Assembly: GCF_000003815.2 (NCBI RefSeq)
Contig: NC_049981.1
Coordinates: forward strand, 20,182,646-20,244,645
Source of the DNA: Branchiostoma floridae
Taxonomy: Eukaryota; Chordata; Leptocardii; Amphioxiformes; Branchiostomatidae
Direction: 5' to 3'
DNA: 62,000 nucleotides
Part shown: piece after piece, positions 61,901 to 62,000 of the stretch
Numbering within the stretch: the stretch's first letter is position 1
How the letters are laid out: the number at the start of each line of letters is the position of its first letter
The notes under the pieces: model-generated
Told to the model about the DNA's origin: nothing
Databases searched by the model: none
Seen by the model: only the letters and a program-made list of their open reading frames with translations
Translations under genes and position numbers: made by a program

Positions 61901-61961
61901 GACGATTCCACCAACGGCCGCGGCTACAGGATCAGATTCTCCGTCGTGACTCCATCTCAGG
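50783..61961 (+). CDS. Secreted astacin metalloprotease with TSP1, GCW-type and CUB domains (3' end outside window)
   Basis: Exons: 50,783-50,848, 51,121-51,151, 54,326-54,388, 54,837-54,877, 55,232-55,255, 55,984-56,062, 56,519-56,636, 56,981-57,156, 57,555-57,776, 58,292-58,477, 58,839-58,990, [hidden exon(s) in the gap 59,112-59,650], 59,836-60,012, 60,911-61,101 and 61,790-61,961; all phases agree. A signal peptide ([15 protein letters not shown]) is followed by a propeptide with FEGD, whose Asp61 is the family's zinc-binding latency switch. The mature domain begins near RNAI (residue 79). Zinc site [19 protein letters not shown] (His169, Glu170, His173, His179) and Met-turn SIMHYS (Met226, Tyr228) are intact, as are four domain cysteines. 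Next come TSP1 ([14 protein letters not shown]), a GCW module ([21 protein letters not shown]), TSP1 ([15 protein letters not shown]) and CUB (VCGPPDLTG to YRIRFSV). A secreted matrix or cuticle-type protease is likely. Confidence 0.92.
53344..53560. repeat. Interspersed repeat with TTACCTTCGCCAAGAAGGTT end
   Basis: The terminal hairpin sequence recurs at 60,458 and, as a relative, at 55,923-55,950 (ACCTCCATTTTTCATGGAGG). The far end of this copy reaches a (TG)n run. Confidence 0.5.
53820..54156. other. Assembly gap (337 N)
   Basis: It lies in astacin intron 2. The flanking exons join in phase, so no missing exon is required, though one of length divisible by three could be hidden. Confidence 0.9.
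54461..54570. repeat. Interspersed repeat shared with 16,843-16,960
   Basis: TAACACACCAGATTTGTATT followed by GAGGAGTACAAAATGC, then CCACTCACATT and GGTGGGTTCTTTAACG. It is intronic here too. Confidence 0.5.
55725..55950. repeat. Interspersed repeat with embedded (AC)n and terminal hairpin
   Basis: A unique-looking left part is followed by an (AC)n microsatellite (about 55,823-55,902) and by ACCTCCATTTTTCATGGAGG, a perfect 8-base-arm hairpin. It resembles the TTACCTTCGCCAAGAAGGT family in layout. It ends about 35 bases before an astacin exon. Confidence 0.5.
56333..56447. mobile_element. MITE related to 47,733-47,850
   Basis: TTATTTTTGGCGGGACCGCT plus GATTCGCGATTTTCAAGG is inverted as TTGAAAATCGTGAATCAGCA plus CTGCCACAAAACTAA. 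Confidence 0.6.
56649..56864. repeat. (GTGA)n microsatellite
   Basis: About 215 bases of GTGA/GAAT-type tetranucleotides begin about a dozen bases after an astacin splice donor (56,636/56,637). The long open frame on the minus strand is only the repeat. Confidence 0.95.
57230..57507 (+). mobile_element. Non-LTR retrotransposon (CR1/L2-like) 3' end
   Basis: The segment ends GGGCAAAATTGTACAATAAA followed by GGTCTTCATTCATTCATTCA: an end sequence followed directly by (ATTC)n, as in CR1-like elements. Upstream text around 57,300-57,345 might be remnant coding. It is 5'-truncated, and lies in the astacin intron in sense orientation. Confidence 0.55.
57780..58160. repeat. (CTCTT)n / (CTCCT)n pyrimidine microsatellite
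   Basis: About 380 bases of almost pure pyrimidine: (TCTTC)n at the left, (CTCCT)n with two TGTTC interruptions in the middle, and (ATCTC)n-type at the right. It begins only a few bases after the astacin splice donor at 57,776/57,777. The frames open through it are artefacts. Confidence 0.97.
59112..59650. other. Assembly gap (539 N) hiding part of the astacin gene
   Basis: The exon before (ending 58,990) stops in phase 0 and the next visible exon (59,836) needs one preceding base, so at least one exon of length 3n+1 must lie in between; no candidate is visible in the sequenced flanks. It should encode the second half of the GCW module. Confidence 0.75.
60013..60910. other. Astacin gene intron between TSP1-2 and CUB
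   Basis: It holds a TTACCTTCGCCAAGAAGGTT repeat starting near 60,458 and an (ACAT)n run at about 60,838-60,890 just before the acceptor. Confidence 0.65.
61102..61789. other. Intron inside the CUB domain of the astacin gene
   Basis: It contains a family B SINE (61,541-61,730) close to the acceptor; the remainder is unremarkable. Confidence 0.65.
61541..61730 (-). mobile_element. tRNA-derived SINE, family B
   Basis: On the minus strand TAGCTCGACTGGTAGTAGCC is the A box and GCGGTTCAAGCC the B box, followed by GATAGGGTATCTTGGTTGGG, as in the copy at 15,361-15,482. Confidence 0.65.
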
Positions 61962-62000
61962 GTAGATATCCAGGGATACTTCAGGGAGTGGGATGGTGGT

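Overview
The window looks like nuclear DNA of a lancelet (Branchiostoma; B. floridae-like). Genes are split by short introns with GT-AG boundaries, the encoded proteins are typical deuterostome families, and the non-coding DNA is full of short inverted-repeat (MITE-like) elements, tRNA-derived SINEs and microsatellites. This placement comes from gene content and repeat style, not from a database search. Eight runs of N (about 1.9 kb in total) mark assembly gaps.

Layout: four protein-coding genes were rebuilt exon by exon from splice sites, reading-frame phase and family motifs. (1) 11,268-17,575 (+): CNOT6/CNOT6L, the CCR4-type deadenylase of the CCR4-NOT complex, complete at 554 codons in eight coding exons. 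A candidate promoter and 5' non-coding exon lie near 6.0-6.6 kb and a long 3' UTR is inferred. (2) 27,652-35,548 (-): a TMEM72-like four-pass membrane protein, complete at 202 codons in six exons and convergent with CNOT6. (3) 36,975-45,914 (+): a secreted CUB + trypsin-like serine protease of about 428 residues in nine exons, head-to-head with the TMEM72 gene. (4) 50,783-61,961 and beyond (+): a secreted astacin metalloprotease with the order signal peptide, propeptide with aspartate switch, astacin domain, TSP1, a GCW-type cysteine module (half hidden in a gap), TSP1, CUB; it runs off the right edge.

Non-coding DNA: a 1.78 kb foldback element (1,535-3,316), a PIF/Harbinger-like MITE with TTA target duplication (38,727-39,623), at least six other inverted-repeat elements, three families of tRNA-derived SINE with two or three copies each, several non-LTR retrotransposon 3' tails, a degenerate 0.9 kb tandem repeat inside the TMEM72 gene, and three long microsatellites inside the astacin gene.

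How the genes relate: CNOT6 (cytoplasmic mRNA deadenylation) and TMEM72 (membrane protein of unknown role) have no evident link to the proteases. The two proteases are both secreted, both made as zymogens and both carry CUB domains, so together they form a small extracellular-proteolysis neighbourhood; any functional partnership is only inference. I found no clear evidence of a wholly new system. The most unusual items are the foldback element, the polybasic insert in the protease CUB domain, the optional microexon at the astacin activation site, and the duplicated exon edge in the TMEM72 gene.
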